Of a stretch of 64,000 nt of DNA, positions 1 to 8,180 are shown in pieces. The stretch is from UBA9214 sp964443845. Lineage in GTDB: Bacteria > Pseudomonadota > Gammaproteobacteria > UBA9214. A program made the translations under genes and the position numbers. The notes below the pieces were generated by a model, which saw nothing but the letters and a program-made list of their open reading frames with translations, ran no database searches and had not been told where the DNA came from. Each line of letters starts with the position of its first letter. The stretch's first letter is position 1. The stretch lies in assembly GCA_964443845.1 (NCBI GenBank), contig CAYUFA010000007.1, positions 1 through 64,000 on the forward strand, written 5' to 3'.

Positions 1-487
1 CGACGCCGCCGGACAGGTGCACGTTTTTACCGATCTGCGCGCAGGAACCGACCGTGGCCCAGGTGTCTACCATGGTGCCGGAGTCCACGTAGGCGCCGAT
101 GTTGACGTAGGAGGGCATCAGCACCGCGCCCGGCGCGATGTAGGCACCCTTGCGCGCGGTGGCCGGGGGCACGATGCGCACGCCGCCCTCGCGGAATTCG
201 CGCGAGTTGGTGTCGGCGTACTTGGACGGCACCTTGTCATAATAGTTGGTGAAGCCGCCCTTGATGAAGGCATTGTCCTCGATGCGGAACGACAGCAGTA
301 CCGCCTTCTTCAGCCAGTCGTTGACCACCCACTTGCCGTCCAGTTTCTCGGCGACACGGGCCTGCCCGCGGTCCAGCAGGTTGATGGCCTCGAGCGTGGC
401 TTCCTTGACATGGGTTTCCACGCTGCGCGGGGTGATATCGGCGCGGCGTTCGAACGCCTCTTCGATGGTGGACTGCAGGTCGTTCAT
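1..487 (-). CDS. dapD: 2,3,4,5-tetrahydropyridine-2,6-dicarboxylate N-succinyltransferase (DapD), 3' end cut off by the window
   Basis: Cytoplasmic enzyme of the succinylase branch of lysine/diaminopimelate synthesis, transferring succinyl from succinyl-CoA to tetrahydrodipicolinate. About 162 residues are visible. The N-terminal helical domain (begins MNDLQSTIEEAFERRADI) leads into the left-handed parallel beta-helix with hexapeptide-like repeats (AYIAPGAVLMPSYVNIGAYV). The family is about 275 residues, so the C-terminal part lies beyond base 1. The ATG at 485-487 gives the family N-terminus, with a purine-rich AGAAGC stretch just upstream. dapC lies 45 bases upstream on the same strand, so the two consecutive pathway steps are probably cotranscribed. 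Identification is firm from the sequence pattern. Confidence 0.93.
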   Translation of the reverse strand, partial: MNDLQSTIEEAFERRADITPRSVETHVKEATLEAINLLDRGQARVAEKLDGKWVVNDWLKKAVLLSFRIEDNAFIKGGFTNYYDKVPSKYADTNSREFREGGVRIVPPATARKGAYIAPGAVLMPSYVNIGAYVDSGTMVDTWATVGSCAQIGKNVHLSGGV

Positions 488-532
488 GAGGAAGCTTCTC
501 CGGATCGTGAAAGTCAGGCGCCATGATACCCG

Positions 533-1729
533 TCACAGCCCCTCGATGTATGCCCTGATACGCGTGGCCGCCTCGACGCTGTCTTCCAGTGGCGCGACCA
601 GCGCCATGCGCACATAGCCGCTGCCGGGATTGAAACCCTGGACCGCGCGCGACAGGTAGCTGCCCGGCAGCACGAGGACGTTGGCCCGTGCGCGCAACCC
701 GCGCGCGAACTCCGTGTCGCTGCCGGGCGTGCGGGCCCACAGGTAGAAACCGGCCGCGGGTGCCTGCACGTCGAGCACCGGGCCGAGGATGTCGAGCACG
801 GCGCGGAATTTCGCGTCGTACAGGCGGCGGTTGTCCGCAACGTGCTGTTCGTCGGACCAGGCGCGCACGCTGGCGGCCTGGGTGGCCGGCGGCATGGCGC
901 AGCCGTGGTAGGTGCGGTAACGCAGGAAGGCCTGCATCAGCCCGGCGTCGCCGGCCACGAATCCGGAGCGCAGTCCGGGCACGCTGGAGCGCTTTGACAG
1001 GCTGTGAAACACGAGACAGCGCCGGTAGTCGCTGCGCCCCATGGCCGCGGCGGCCTGTAACAGCCCGGCCGGCGGGGTGCCGGCCGGCGGGTGGATTTCG
1101 GAATAGCATTCGTCCGAGGCGATGATGAAATCATGCTTGTCCGCCAGCCGGATCAGACGCTGCAACTGCTCCACCGGCATGACCGCGCCGGTCGGGTTGC
1201 CGGGCGTGCACAGGTAGACCAGCTGGCAGCGTTGCCATACCGCGGCCGGCACCGCGTCCAGGTCGGGCAGGTAGCCGTTCGCGCGCGTGGTGTTGAGAAA
1301 ATACGGTTCGGCCCCGGCCAGCAGCGCGGCACCCTCGTAGATCTGGTAGAACGGGTTCGGCATGGCGACCAGCGGCCGCCGCGCGCGGTCGACCAGGCAC
1401 TGCGCGATTGCAAACAGCGCCTCACGGGTGCCGTTGACCGGTAGCACCATGCTGGCCGGGTCGATACTGCCGGCCGGCAGGGCAAAGCGGCGGGTCAGCC
1501 AGCCGGCGATGGCCGCGCGCAGGGCATCGCTGCCGCGCGTGACCGGGTAGCTGGACAGGCCGTGCAGGTGCGTGATGACCTCTTCCGTGATGAAACCGGG
1601 CGTTGCATGGCGCGGTTCGCCGATGGACAGTGCGATCGGTGCCGGGTGCGCCGGCGCCGGCGTGTCCGCGAACAACGCGGCCAGCCGCTCGAACGGGTAG
1701 GGCTGCAACAGGGACAGGTCGGGATTCAT
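533..1729 (-). CDS. dapC: succinyldiaminopimelate transaminase (DapC)
   Basis: PLP-dependent fold-type I aminotransferase of 398 residues, predicted to convert N-succinyl-2-amino-6-ketopimelate to N-succinyl-LL-diaminopimelate using glutamate. It begins MNPDLSLLQPYPFERLAAL. The conserved IGEPRH near residue 50, the CTPGNPTGAV loop, the ASDECYSEI aspartate/tyrosine pair and the lysine motif FHSLSKRSSVPGLRSGF are all visible. The frame stays open far upstream of base 1729, but that part is low-complexity and unlike the family, so the ATG at 1727-1729 is preferred. Adjacency to dapD supports DapC rather than another class I aminotransferase. Confidence 0.9.
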   Translation of the reverse strand: MNPDLSLLQPYPFERLAALFADTPAPAHPAPIALSIGEPRHATPGFITEEVITHLHGLSSYPVTRGSDALRAAIAGWLTRRFALPAGSIDPASMVLPVNGTREALFAIAQCLVDRARRPLVAMPNPFYQIYEGAALLAGAEPYFLNTTRANGYLPDLDAVPAAVWQRCQLVYLCTPGNPTGAVMPVEQLQRLIRLADKHDFIIASDECYSEIHPPAGTPPAGLLQAAAAMGRSDYRRCLVFHSLSKRSSVPGLRSGFVAGDAGLMQAFLRYRTYHGCAMPPATQAASVRAWSDEQHVADNRRLYDAKFRAVLDILGPVLDVQAPAAGFYLWARTPGSDTEFARGLRARANVLVLPGSYLSRAVQGFNPGSGYVRMALVAPLEDSVEAATRIRAYIEGL

Positions 1730-1851
1730 GGGGCGGGTTGCGCCCGGTGGCCGTGTGCATGATGGTTCCTGGGCCGGGCAGGGGCATCCCCTCTTCCTGC
1801 GGAAGCAGGGCACAATGAGGGCATGCATACGGGACAGATCATTTATTATCT

Positions 1852-1886
1852 CCCCACCCCGACCCGCTCCCGGCGGGAGCGGGGGC
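1852..1886. repeat. intergenic palindromic repeat
   Basis: A C-rich leader (CCCCACCCCGA) runs into a perfect 9-base inverted repeat, CCCGCTCCC (1863-1871) and GGGAGCGGG (1875-1883), with a GGC loop. It lies in the 192-base gap between divergently transcribed dapC and the EamA gene. Short C-rich/G-rich palindromes of this layout are commonly dispersed in proteobacterial intergenic regions. There is no following T-run, so it is not a typical intrinsic terminator. Only one clear copy was noticed here, so its status as a dispersed family is inferred. Confidence 0.5.
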
Positions 1887-1921
1887 TGGTGAAGTGCTGA
1901 AATGAAAGTATAAGGGAAGCC

Positions 1922-2809
1922 ATGAACGTCGCCAAACCAGGCAGTGCACTGTTGCCGGTCCTCAGCCTGCTGTTCACCGCCACCCTGTGGGGACTGGTGT
2001 GGTACCCGCTGCGCCGGCTGGAGGCGGCCGGGCTGAACGGGCTGTGGAGTGCGCTGCTCAGTTACGGAACGGTGCTGGCGGTGTTTTTCTGGATCTTCGT
2101 GCGCGACCGGCGGCTTGCACTGGCCAACGTCCGGGCGCTGGCGTGGATGGGGCTGGCGGCCGGCTGGTGCAACGTGGCCTTCATCATGGCGGTGCTGCAC
2201 GGCAGTGTGGTGCGGGTGCTGCTGCTGTTCTACCTGTCGCCGTTCTGGGCCGTGTGCCTGGGCTGGCTGATGCTGGACGAGCGGCTCGACCGGCAGTCGC
2301 TGCTGGTCTTCGTGGTCGCGGTGGCCGGGGCGCTGATCATGCTGTGGAACGACCAGGTCGGCCTGCCCTGGCCACGCGCTGCGGCCGACTGGCTGGCGGT
2401 CTCGTCCGGGTTCTCCTTTGCGCTGAGCAACGTGTACGTGCGCCGCATGCAGTCGGTCGGTGTCTGGCTCAGGTCGGCCACCAGCTGGGCCGGCGTGGTG
2501 CTGGTGGCGCTCGCCTGGATCGCCTGGACCCATGCGCCGCTACCGCGGGTCGCCGGCGTGGCCTGGCTGGGGGGCGCATTGCTCGGGTTGTGCGGTTTTC
2601 TGCTGATGACCCTCACGGTGCAGTACGGCGTGTCACGCATGCCGGTACATCGCTCCGCGGTCATCCTGCTGTTCGAGCTGGTGGTCGGGGCGGTGTCCTC
2701 GCTGCTGCTCACGACGGAAAGCGTGCAGCCGCGCGAGTGGGCGGGCGGTGCGATGATCGTGACGGCGGCCTGGCTGGCGGCGCGGATTCACGCGCGGGAG
2801 GGTGCATGA
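1922..2809 (+). CDS. EamA/DMT-superfamily permease
   Basis: Integral membrane protein of 295 residues with about ten hydrophobic segments arranged as two EamA halves, typical of the drug/metabolite transporter superfamily. The first half begins TATLWGLVWYPLRRLEAAG. The second includes SGFSFALSNVYVRRM and ends with the ELVVGAVSSLLL segment. The substrate cannot be read from sequence; amino acids and other small metabolites are common in the family. The ATG follows an AGGGAAGCC ribosome-binding region. The stop overlaps the next gene's start (ATGA), so the pair is cotranscribed. It interrupts an otherwise minus-strand stretch and looks like an accessory insertion. Confidence 0.85.
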   Translation: MNVAKPGSALLPVLSLLFTATLWGLVWYPLRRLEAAGLNGLWSALLSYGTVLAVFFWIFVRDRRLALANVRALAWMGLAAGWCNVAFIMAVLHGSVVRVLLLFYLSPFWAVCLGWLMLDERLDRQSLLVFVVAVAGALIMLWNDQVGLPWPRAAADWLAVSSGFSFALSNVYVRRMQSVGVWLRSATSWAGVVLVALAWIAWTHAPLPRVAGVAWLGGALLGLCGFLLMTLTVQYGVSRMPVHRSAVILLFELVVGAVSSLLLTTESVQPREWAGGAMIVTAAWLAARIHAREGA

Positions 2810-3180
2810 GCCGGGTCACCGGTCTCCATCACGTCAGCGTGCTGGTCAGCGACACCGCCCGCGCGCTGGCGTTTTACCATGACCTGCTCGGCCTGCCGGT
2901 CGTGACCCGGCCCGGGCTGGGCTTTCCCGGTGCCTGGCTGGATCTGGGGCAGGGTCAGCAGGTGCACCTGCTGGAACTGCCTGGTGCCGGACAGGGAGGG
3001 CACGACCGGCACGGGGGGCGTGACGCACACATGGCCCTGTTCGTCGATGATCTCGATGCCATGCTGCAACGGCTGGAACAGGCCGGTACGGCCTGCACGA
3101 AAAGCCGCTCCGGGCGGCGCGCGCTGTTCTGCCGCGACCCGGACGGCAACGCGGTGGAACTGGTGGAACGCGCGCGTTAG
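2806..3180 (+). CDS. VOC-family (glyoxalase/bleomycin-resistance/dioxygenase) protein
   Basis: Small 124-residue single-VOC-domain protein. The N-terminal GLHHVSVLVSDTARALAFYH and the C-terminal FCRDPDGNAVELVE are the two hallmark halves. Candidate metal ligands are His in LHHVSV, His in AHMALFV and Glu in NAVELVE, so a metal-dependent lyase, isomerase or dioxygenase is possible. It begins inside the stop of the EamA gene (ATGA), showing translational coupling. Its own TAG overlaps by three bases the TAA of the opposing small membrane gene. The substrate is unknown. Confidence 0.85.
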   Translation: MSRVTGLHHVSVLVSDTARALAFYHDLLGLPVVTRPGLGFPGAWLDLGQGQQVHLLELPGAGQGGHDRHGGRDAHMALFVDDLDAMLQRLEQAGTACTKSRSGRRALFCRDPDGNAVELVERAR

Positions 3181-3464
3181 GAGTCAGACTTGCGGGCGGC
3201 AGTCGTCCAGATCGCGTTGCGGTCGGTCCAGCGCAGGCTCAGCCAGTACCAGAGCGTGACCGGGACCATCAGCGCAAACCAGCTCCAGTCATCGACCAGG
3301 AACAGTCCGGCGAGCCGGCCGGGCAGCGGGAATAATTGCGGCCACGGGACGCAGTAGAGCGTGCACAGCACGCTGGCGCCGATCAGGGCCAGGGCGCCTC
3401 TTCTGGTCCGGATGCCGGAAAATGCCAGGTAGACCCAGATGGGCATGCCGGAGGTTCTTTCCAT
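3177..3464 (-). CDS. small hypothetical membrane protein
   Basis: 95-residue protein with two or three hydrophobic segments: one around residues 20-38 (ALALIGASVLCTLYCV) and one around 58-74 (WFALMVPVTLWYWL), with a charged C-terminus. No family recognised. It sits directly upstream of glnD's 3' end in minus-strand reading order (gap 3465-3488 on the map) and ends exactly against the VOC gene. The hydropathy pattern and tight packing argue that it is real rather than a chance frame; function unknown. Confidence 0.55.
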   Translation of the reverse strand: MERTSGMPIWVYLAFSGIRTRRGALALIGASVLCTLYCVPWPQLFPLPGRLAGLFLVDDWSWFALMVPVTLWYWLSLRWTDRNAIWTTAARKSDS

Positions 3465-3488
3465 GGGGCACTCCGCCGCTGCCGGACG

Positions 3489-6182
3489 CTAGATCCGGTA
3501 GATCACACGTTCGTCCGTCCGCGGTTCGTCCAGGTGGTGGTGGATCGACCGTTCCAGGCATTCGAACTGTGCGTCTTCCCGCAACGGCCGGTTGTCGAGG
3601 TCGGTGATGTAGAACACGTCATCGGCGCGGGCGCCGAGCGTGGCGATCCTGGCATTCTGCAGGCGCACCTTGCAGTCGACAAACGCGCGACCCACGCGGG
3701 ACAGCAACCCGGGCCGGTCCGAGGTGATCAATGACATGACCGTGCGCTGGTCGATCTCGTCCGGCTTGAAATCGACGTGGGTCTTGATCGGGAAATGCTT
3801 GTACACGCGCGGCATCCGGCGCGCGACGTGCCAGATGTCCGGCTTGCCGTGTTCGAGCTCGGCCTGCAGGGCGGTGCGGATTTCCTCGCTGCGGCGCATG
3901 CCGGTGATCGGCGCGCCGGAAACCTCCAGCACGTGGTAGGTGTGCAGTCCGTGGCCGTCGTTGGTCGTGATGATACCGGCATCGACCACGTCCAGTCCGA
4001 GCTGGTCGAGAACGGCGGTGATGCGGCTGAACAGATCATCGGCGGCCGGCGCGTAGATGAAGATCTCGGTGCCGCCGCGCTCGGTCAGCGGCTGGATGTC
4101 GACCAGACTGTCCTGTTGCGGCGCGCGCGCGTGCAGCAGGGTGGTGTGATGGGCCACCTGCCAGGGAATGTGGCGCAGGAAATACTCGTCACCCAGCTGC
4201 CGCCACAGTGGATCCACCCCGGCGCGTCCCAGGGTGAGCAGTTCCAGCGCCGCTTCCTGGACCTTCTGGATGTGCTCGGAGCGTTCCATCGGGTCCTGCA
4301 GGCCGCGCTGCAGGGCGCGGCGGGTACTGTAGTAGAGCTGTTTCAGCAGGGCGTCCTTCCAGCTGTTCCACAGCCCCGGGTTGGTGGCGCGAATGTCGGC
4401 CACCGTGAGCAGGTACAGGTAGTCGAGGTGCATCGGGTCGTGCATGAGCCGGGCGAAGCGGTTGACCACGACCGGGTCGCTGATGTCCTGGCGCTGCGCG
4501 GTGGAGGACATCATGAGGTGGTTTTCCACCAGCCAGGTCACCAGGCCGGCATCGTACTCGCTGAGGTCGTGCTGCAGGCAGAAGTCGTGCGCGTCGTGTC
4601 CGCCCAGCTCGGAATGGTCGCCGCCGCGGCCCTTGGCGATGTCGTGAAACAGTCCGGCGAGGTACAGCAGTTCCGGCTTGGGAATGGTGGCGACGATGTG
4701 GCTGCAGAGCGGGAACTCGAGTGCGCAGTCCTGCACCGTGAAGCGGCGCAGGTTGCTGATCACGGTCAGGATGTGCTCGTCCACGGTGTAGATGTGGAAC
4801 AGGTCGTACTGCATCTGACCGACGATCTGGCCGAACATCGGGAGGTAGGCGGCAAGCACGCCGTAATTGTTCATGCGGTGCAACGCGTGCGTCACCCCGT
4901 GGGGCTGACGCAGGATCTCCATGAACAGGCTGCGCGCGCGGATGTCCTGGCGGAACCCGTCGTCGATCAGGTGCAGGTGCGCGCGAATGGAGCGGATGGT
5001 GTCGGCGCGCACGCCTTTCAGTTCCGGGTGTTGCTGCAGGATCAGGAACACCTCGAGCAGGGCGTGCGGGTAATAGCGGAACACCGTCGGCCAGGCAATC
5101 TCGAGAAAGCCGTGGCGTGACTGGAAGCGCTTGTTGATCATCACCGGCGCGCCCGGTTCGCCGGGGAACAGGATGTGCTCGTGGAACAGCTGCAGCAGCA
5201 TTTCGTTGAGGCGGCCGAGCGACATGATGGTACGGTAGTAGTCCTTCATGAACGCCTCGACGCCGAGCCGGATTTCATCGTTCCGGTAACCGAGCAGCTC
5301 GGCCAGCGTGCGCTGGTAGTCGAACAGCAGGCGGTCCTCACCGCGGCCGGTCAGCATGTGCAGGGCAAAGCGGATCTTCCACAGAAAGGCCCGCCGCTCG
5401 GTGAGTGCGTGATATTCGTGCTGGGTGAGAAAACCCCGCTCGACCAGTTCTTCCAGCGAGTCGGTGCCGAAATGACGGTTGGCCACCCAGGCGATCATCT
5501 GGAAGTCGCGCAGTCCCCCCGGGCCTTCCTTGATGTTGGGTTCGAGATTGTAGGCGGTATCGTTGTATTTCTGGTGGCGGATACGCTGTTCCTCGCGCTT
5601 GGCCATGAAGAATTCACGGCTCGACCAGATGCGCTCCGCTGCGGTGGCGTCCAGCATCGCGAAAAACAGTTCCATCGAACCGGTCAGCCAGCGCGCCTCC
5701 ATCAGGTTGGTGATGACGGTGATGTCGGCGAGTGCCTGTGTCACGCAATCGTCGACGCTGCGCACGCTGTGACCGACCTCCAGGCCGATGTCCCAGAGGA
5801 ACGTCAGCAGGGCGGTGAGCGCCGCATCGTGGCGGCTGCCGGCGTTGTCCGGCAGCAGGATCAGCAGGTCGATATCGGAACCCGGCATCAGCTCGCTGCG
5901 CCCGTAGCCGCCGACCGCGGCCAGGGTCAGCGTCTCGGCGGCATCACCCAGGTGCAGTTCCCAGGCGTGCACCAGTACCTGGTCGACCAGCCAGGAGCGT
6001 CCCTGCAGCAGGGTGTGGGTGTGGTAGCCGCTGTCGAAGTGCTGCTTGAGGACGCTGCGGCCGTGATTCAGGCACCGCTTGTAGGTACCGATCAGCGCGG
6101 CACTGCTGCCGTGGCGTTCACCCAGCGGTGCCAGGTTGAACCAGGTTTCGAAGTCCTGGGGTGCGGCGGGTGTTTGCAGCAT
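3489..6182 (-). CDS. glnD: [protein-PII] uridylyltransferase/uridylyl-removing enzyme (GlnD)
   Basis: Bifunctional nitrogen sensor of 897 residues that uridylylates PII proteins when glutamine is low and removes UMP when it is high. Visible order: nucleotidyltransferase motif GGYGRSELMPGSDIDLL near residues 90-106, GlnE/GlnD linker (NIKEGPGGLRDFQM), HD phosphohydrolase (LFHDIAKGRGGDHSELG), then two C-terminal ACT domains, one around TEIFIYAPAADDLFSRI and the last around LITSDRPGLLSRVGRAFVD. Length matches the family. It starts 9 bases after map ends, so map-glnD form one leftward transcription unit, a common gammaproteobacterial arrangement. Confidence 0.96.
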   Translation of the reverse strand: MLQTPAAPQDFETWFNLAPLGERHGSSAALIGTYKRCLNHGRSVLKQHFDSGYHTHTLLQGRSWLVDQVLVHAWELHLGDAAETLTLAAVGGYGRSELMPGSDIDLLILLPDNAGSRHDAALTALLTFLWDIGLEVGHSVRSVDDCVTQALADITVITNLMEARWLTGSMELFFAMLDATAAERIWSSREFFMAKREEQRIRHQKYNDTAYNLEPNIKEGPGGLRDFQMIAWVANRHFGTDSLEELVERGFLTQHEYHALTERRAFLWKIRFALHMLTGRGEDRLLFDYQRTLAELLGYRNDEIRLGVEAFMKDYYRTIMSLGRLNEMLLQLFHEHILFPGEPGAPVMINKRFQSRHGFLEIAWPTVFRYYPHALLEVFLILQQHPELKGVRADTIRSIRAHLHLIDDGFRQDIRARSLFMEILRQPHGVTHALHRMNNYGVLAAYLPMFGQIVGQMQYDLFHIYTVDEHILTVISNLRRFTVQDCALEFPLCSHIVATIPKPELLYLAGLFHDIAKGRGGDHSELGGHDAHDFCLQHDLSEYDAGLVTWLVENHLMMSSTAQRQDISDPVVVNRFARLMHDPMHLDYLYLLTVADIRATNPGLWNSWKDALLKQLYYSTRRALQRGLQDPMERSEHIQKVQEAALELLTLGRAGVDPLWRQLGDEYFLRHIPWQVAHHTTLLHARAPQQDSLVDIQPLTERGGTEIFIYAPAADDLFSRITAVLDQLGLDVVDAGIITTNDGHGLHTYHVLEVSGAPITGMRRSEEIRTALQAELEHGKPDIWHVARRMPRVYKHFPIKTHVDFKPDEIDQRTVMSLITSDRPGLLSRVGRAFVDCKVRLQNARIATLGARADDVFYITDLDNRPLREDAQFECLERSIHHHLDEPRTDERVIYRI

Positions 6183-6191
6183 CCCGGCGGG

Positions 6192-6959
6192 CTAGAGCTC
6201 GTCACCGGCTAGACAGGTCAGCACTTCGTGTCCGTCCGTGGTCACCAGGATGGTATGTTCCCACTGGGCCGACAGGCTGTGGTCCTTGGTGACCACGGTC
6301 CAGCCGTCGGGCAGCAGGCGGGTGTGGCGCCTGCCGGCGTTCACCATCGGCTCGATGGTGAAAATCATGCCCGGCTGCAGGCGCAGGCCGGTGCCGGGTC
6401 TGCCGTAGTGGAGCACCTGCGGATCTTCGTGGAACGCGCGGCCGATGCCATGGCCGCAGTACTCGCGCACGATGGAACAGTGGTTGGTTTCGGCGTATTC
6501 CTGGATGGCATGGCCGATATCACCCAGGGTGATGTCGGGCCGCACCAGGTCGATGCCGATCTTCATGCATTCGTGACTGATGCGGGCGAGCCGCTCGGCG
6601 GCGACCGGGGGGTCACCGACAAAGAACATCTTGCTGGTGTCGCCGTGCCAGCCGTCCTTGATCACGGTGATATCGATGTTGATGATGTCGCCCTTCTTCA
6701 GCTTCTTGTCCCCGGGGATGCCGTGGCAGACCACGTGGTTGACCGAGGTGCAGATCGACCTGGGGAATCCCCGGTAGTTGAGCGGGGCGGGAATCGCCTG
6801 CTGCTCGTTGACGATGTAGTCGTGACAGAGCCGGTCGAGTTCCAGCGTGGTGACGCCCGGCTGGACATGTGGCCGGATCATGCGCAGGACTTCGCCCGCG
6901 AGCCGCCCGGCGACACGCATTTTCTCGATCTCATCCGGGGTCTTGATGGTGACGGGCAT
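6192..6959 (-). CDS. map: methionine aminopeptidase type I
   Basis: 255-residue cytosolic metalloprotease removing the initiator Met from nascent proteins. The pita-bread fold ligands are visible: Asp in INIDITVIKDGWHGD and its partner Asp in HGDTSKMF, His in GHGIGRAFHE, and Glu in FTIEPMVN and near the C-terminus in QWEHTILVT. The frame extends upstream, but MPVTIKTPDEIEKMRVAGRL is the family N-terminus. It is divergent from rpsB with a 235-base shared control region, the classical map/rpsB arrangement. Confidence 0.97.
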   Translation of the reverse strand: MPVTIKTPDEIEKMRVAGRLAGEVLRMIRPHVQPGVTTLELDRLCHDYIVNEQQAIPAPLNYRGFPRSICTSVNHVVCHGIPGDKKLKKGDIINIDITVIKDGWHGDTSKMFFVGDPPVAAERLARISHECMKIGIDLVRPDITLGDIGHAIQEYAETNHCSIVREYCGHGIGRAFHEDPQVLHYGRPGTGLRLQPGMIFTIEPMVNAGRRHTRLLPDGWTVVTKDHSLSAQWEHTILVTTDGHEVLTCLAGDEL

Positions 6960-7011
6960 GTAAGGTCCTGTTTGCAGTAGGGTCGGCGCCGCGATCTGGA
7001 CACAGTCCGGA

Positions 7012-7040
7012 TTGCCGAGAAAACGAGTGTATGGTATAAA
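7012..7040 (+). promoter_or_regulatory. sigma70-type promoter for rpsB-tsf
   Basis: TTGCCG at 7012-7017 and TATAAA at 7035-7040 are separated by exactly 17 bases, close to consensus, in an AT-richer patch of otherwise GC-rich DNA. Transcription would start near 7047, leaving a leader of about 148 bases before rpsB. Confidence 0.75.
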
Positions 7041-7089
7041 AGCCGGCTTGTTAAGTGGTCCGCTCCCGGGCCGCCCGACAAAATCCACA

Positions 7090-7161
7090 CATGTACCGGC
7101 ACATTCGGCAGGGTGCCCGCGTCGCCTGGCGGCGGAGCGGGTTGCAGGAATGGGGTACATG
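7090..7161 (+). promoter_or_regulatory. candidate structured leader of rpsB (S2 autoregulatory element)
   Basis: CATGTACC (7090-7097) is perfectly complementary to GGTACATG (7154-7161), closing a GC-rich inner region that ends 33 bases before the rpsB ATG. rpsB leaders in gammaproteobacteria are known to mediate S2 feedback. Position and length fit such an element, but equivalence to the known fold is inferred only from this stem. Confidence 0.4.
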
Positions 7162-7194
7162 GAAGACCAACCCTGACAATTTGGAGTGATCGTA

Positions 7195-8133
7195 ATGGCA
7201 GATGTAACCATGCGCCAGATGCTGGAGGCCGGCGTGCATTTCGGGCACCAGACCCGCTACTGGAACCCGAAGATGAGCCCCTATATCTACGGCGAGCGCG
7301 GCAAGATCCACATCATCAACCTCGAGAAGACCCTTCCCTTATTCCAGGACGCAATGAACTTCATCAGCAGCATGGCCGCCAACGGCGGTACCGTGCTGTT
7401 CGTCGGCACCAAGCGTTCCGCACAGAGTGCGATCCGGGACAACGCGGCCCAGTGCGGCATGCCGTTCGTGAATCATCGCTGGCTCGGCGGCATGTTGACC
7501 AACTACAAGACGGTACGCCAGTCGATCCGGCGCCTCAAGGATCTCGAAACCATGTCCACCGACGGATCCTTCGACCGGATCAGCAAGAAGGAGGGCCTGA
7601 TGCTGACCCGCGAGATGGAGAAGCTGGAGCGCAGCCTGGGCGGGATCAAGGACATGCGCGGCATTCCGGACGCCCTGTTCGTCGTGGATGTCGGCTACGA
7701 AAAGATCGCCATCAGCGAGGCCAGGAAACTGGGTATCCCGGTCGTGGGCGTGGTCGATACCAACAACTCCGTGGACGGTATCGAATACGTGATACCCGGC
7801 AACGATGACGCCATTCGCGCCATCCAGCTGTACGTCGAGGCCGCCGCGAACGCCGTCGACACCGGCAAGCTCAGCGTGGCGCATGTCATGACCAACGCCA
7901 GCGACGAGTTCGTGGAAGTGGCCGAGGAAGGGGACGACAGGCCGGCGCGCCGCAAGCCACGCGGCACGGCGGCGAAGAAGGCACCGGGCAAGGTCACCGT
8001 CAGGAAGAAGGCCGCCGCGGAGCCTGCCGATGCAACCACCGATGCAACCACCGATGCCACCACCGAGGCGAGCGGTGAGGCGACCGGCGAGGCGATCGCG
8101 GATGTGGCGGACACCGAACACGGTGCCGAGTAG
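7195..8133 (+). CDS. rpsB: 30S ribosomal protein S2, with extended C-terminus
   Basis: Small-subunit ribosomal protein. It begins MADVTMRQMLEAGVHFGHQT and contains the signature YIYGERGKIHIINLEKT and the later VVGVVDTNNSVDGIEYVIPG. At 312 residues it is about 70 longer than the E. coli protein. The extra C-terminal tail is basic (RKPRGTAAKKAPGK) and then Ala/Thr/Glu-rich (DATTDATTDATTEA), encoded partly by a 12-base tandem repeat. The ATG at 7195 is chosen over a GTG at 7186 because GGAG at 7183-7186 is then well spaced. It heads an operon with tsf. Confidence 0.96.
   Translation: MADVTMRQMLEAGVHFGHQTRYWNPKMSPYIYGERGKIHIINLEKTLPLFQDAMNFISSMAANGGTVLFVGTKRSAQSAIRDNAAQCGMPFVNHRWLGGMLTNYKTVRQSIRRLKDLETMSTDGSFDRISKKEGLMLTREMEKLERSLGGIKDMRGIPDALFVVDVGYEKIAISEARKLGIPVVGVVDTNNSVDGIEYVIPGNDDAIRAIQLYVEAAANAVDTGKLSVAHVMTNASDEFVEVAEEGDDRPARRKPRGTAAKKAPGKVTVRKKAAAEPADATTDATTDATTEASGEATGEAIADVADTEHGAE
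8029..8064 (+). repeat. 12-base tandem repeat within rpsB 3' end
   Basis: GATGCAACCACC occurs twice exactly (8029-8040, 8041-8052), followed by a copy with one change, GATGCCACCACC (8053-8064). It encodes DATT three times in the S2 tail. Unit length is a multiple of three, so copy-number change keeps frame. Confidence 0.9.
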
Positions 8134-8180
8134 CCCGCCTAACCCTGGATAACTGATAGCGATTTGCAGAGGAATTCGAT

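Noticed and set aside
533..2533. 666-codon version of dapC reaching back across the EamA gene
   Set aside because: Residues before MNPDLSLLQ are low-complexity and antisense to the transporter; the family start is at 1729.
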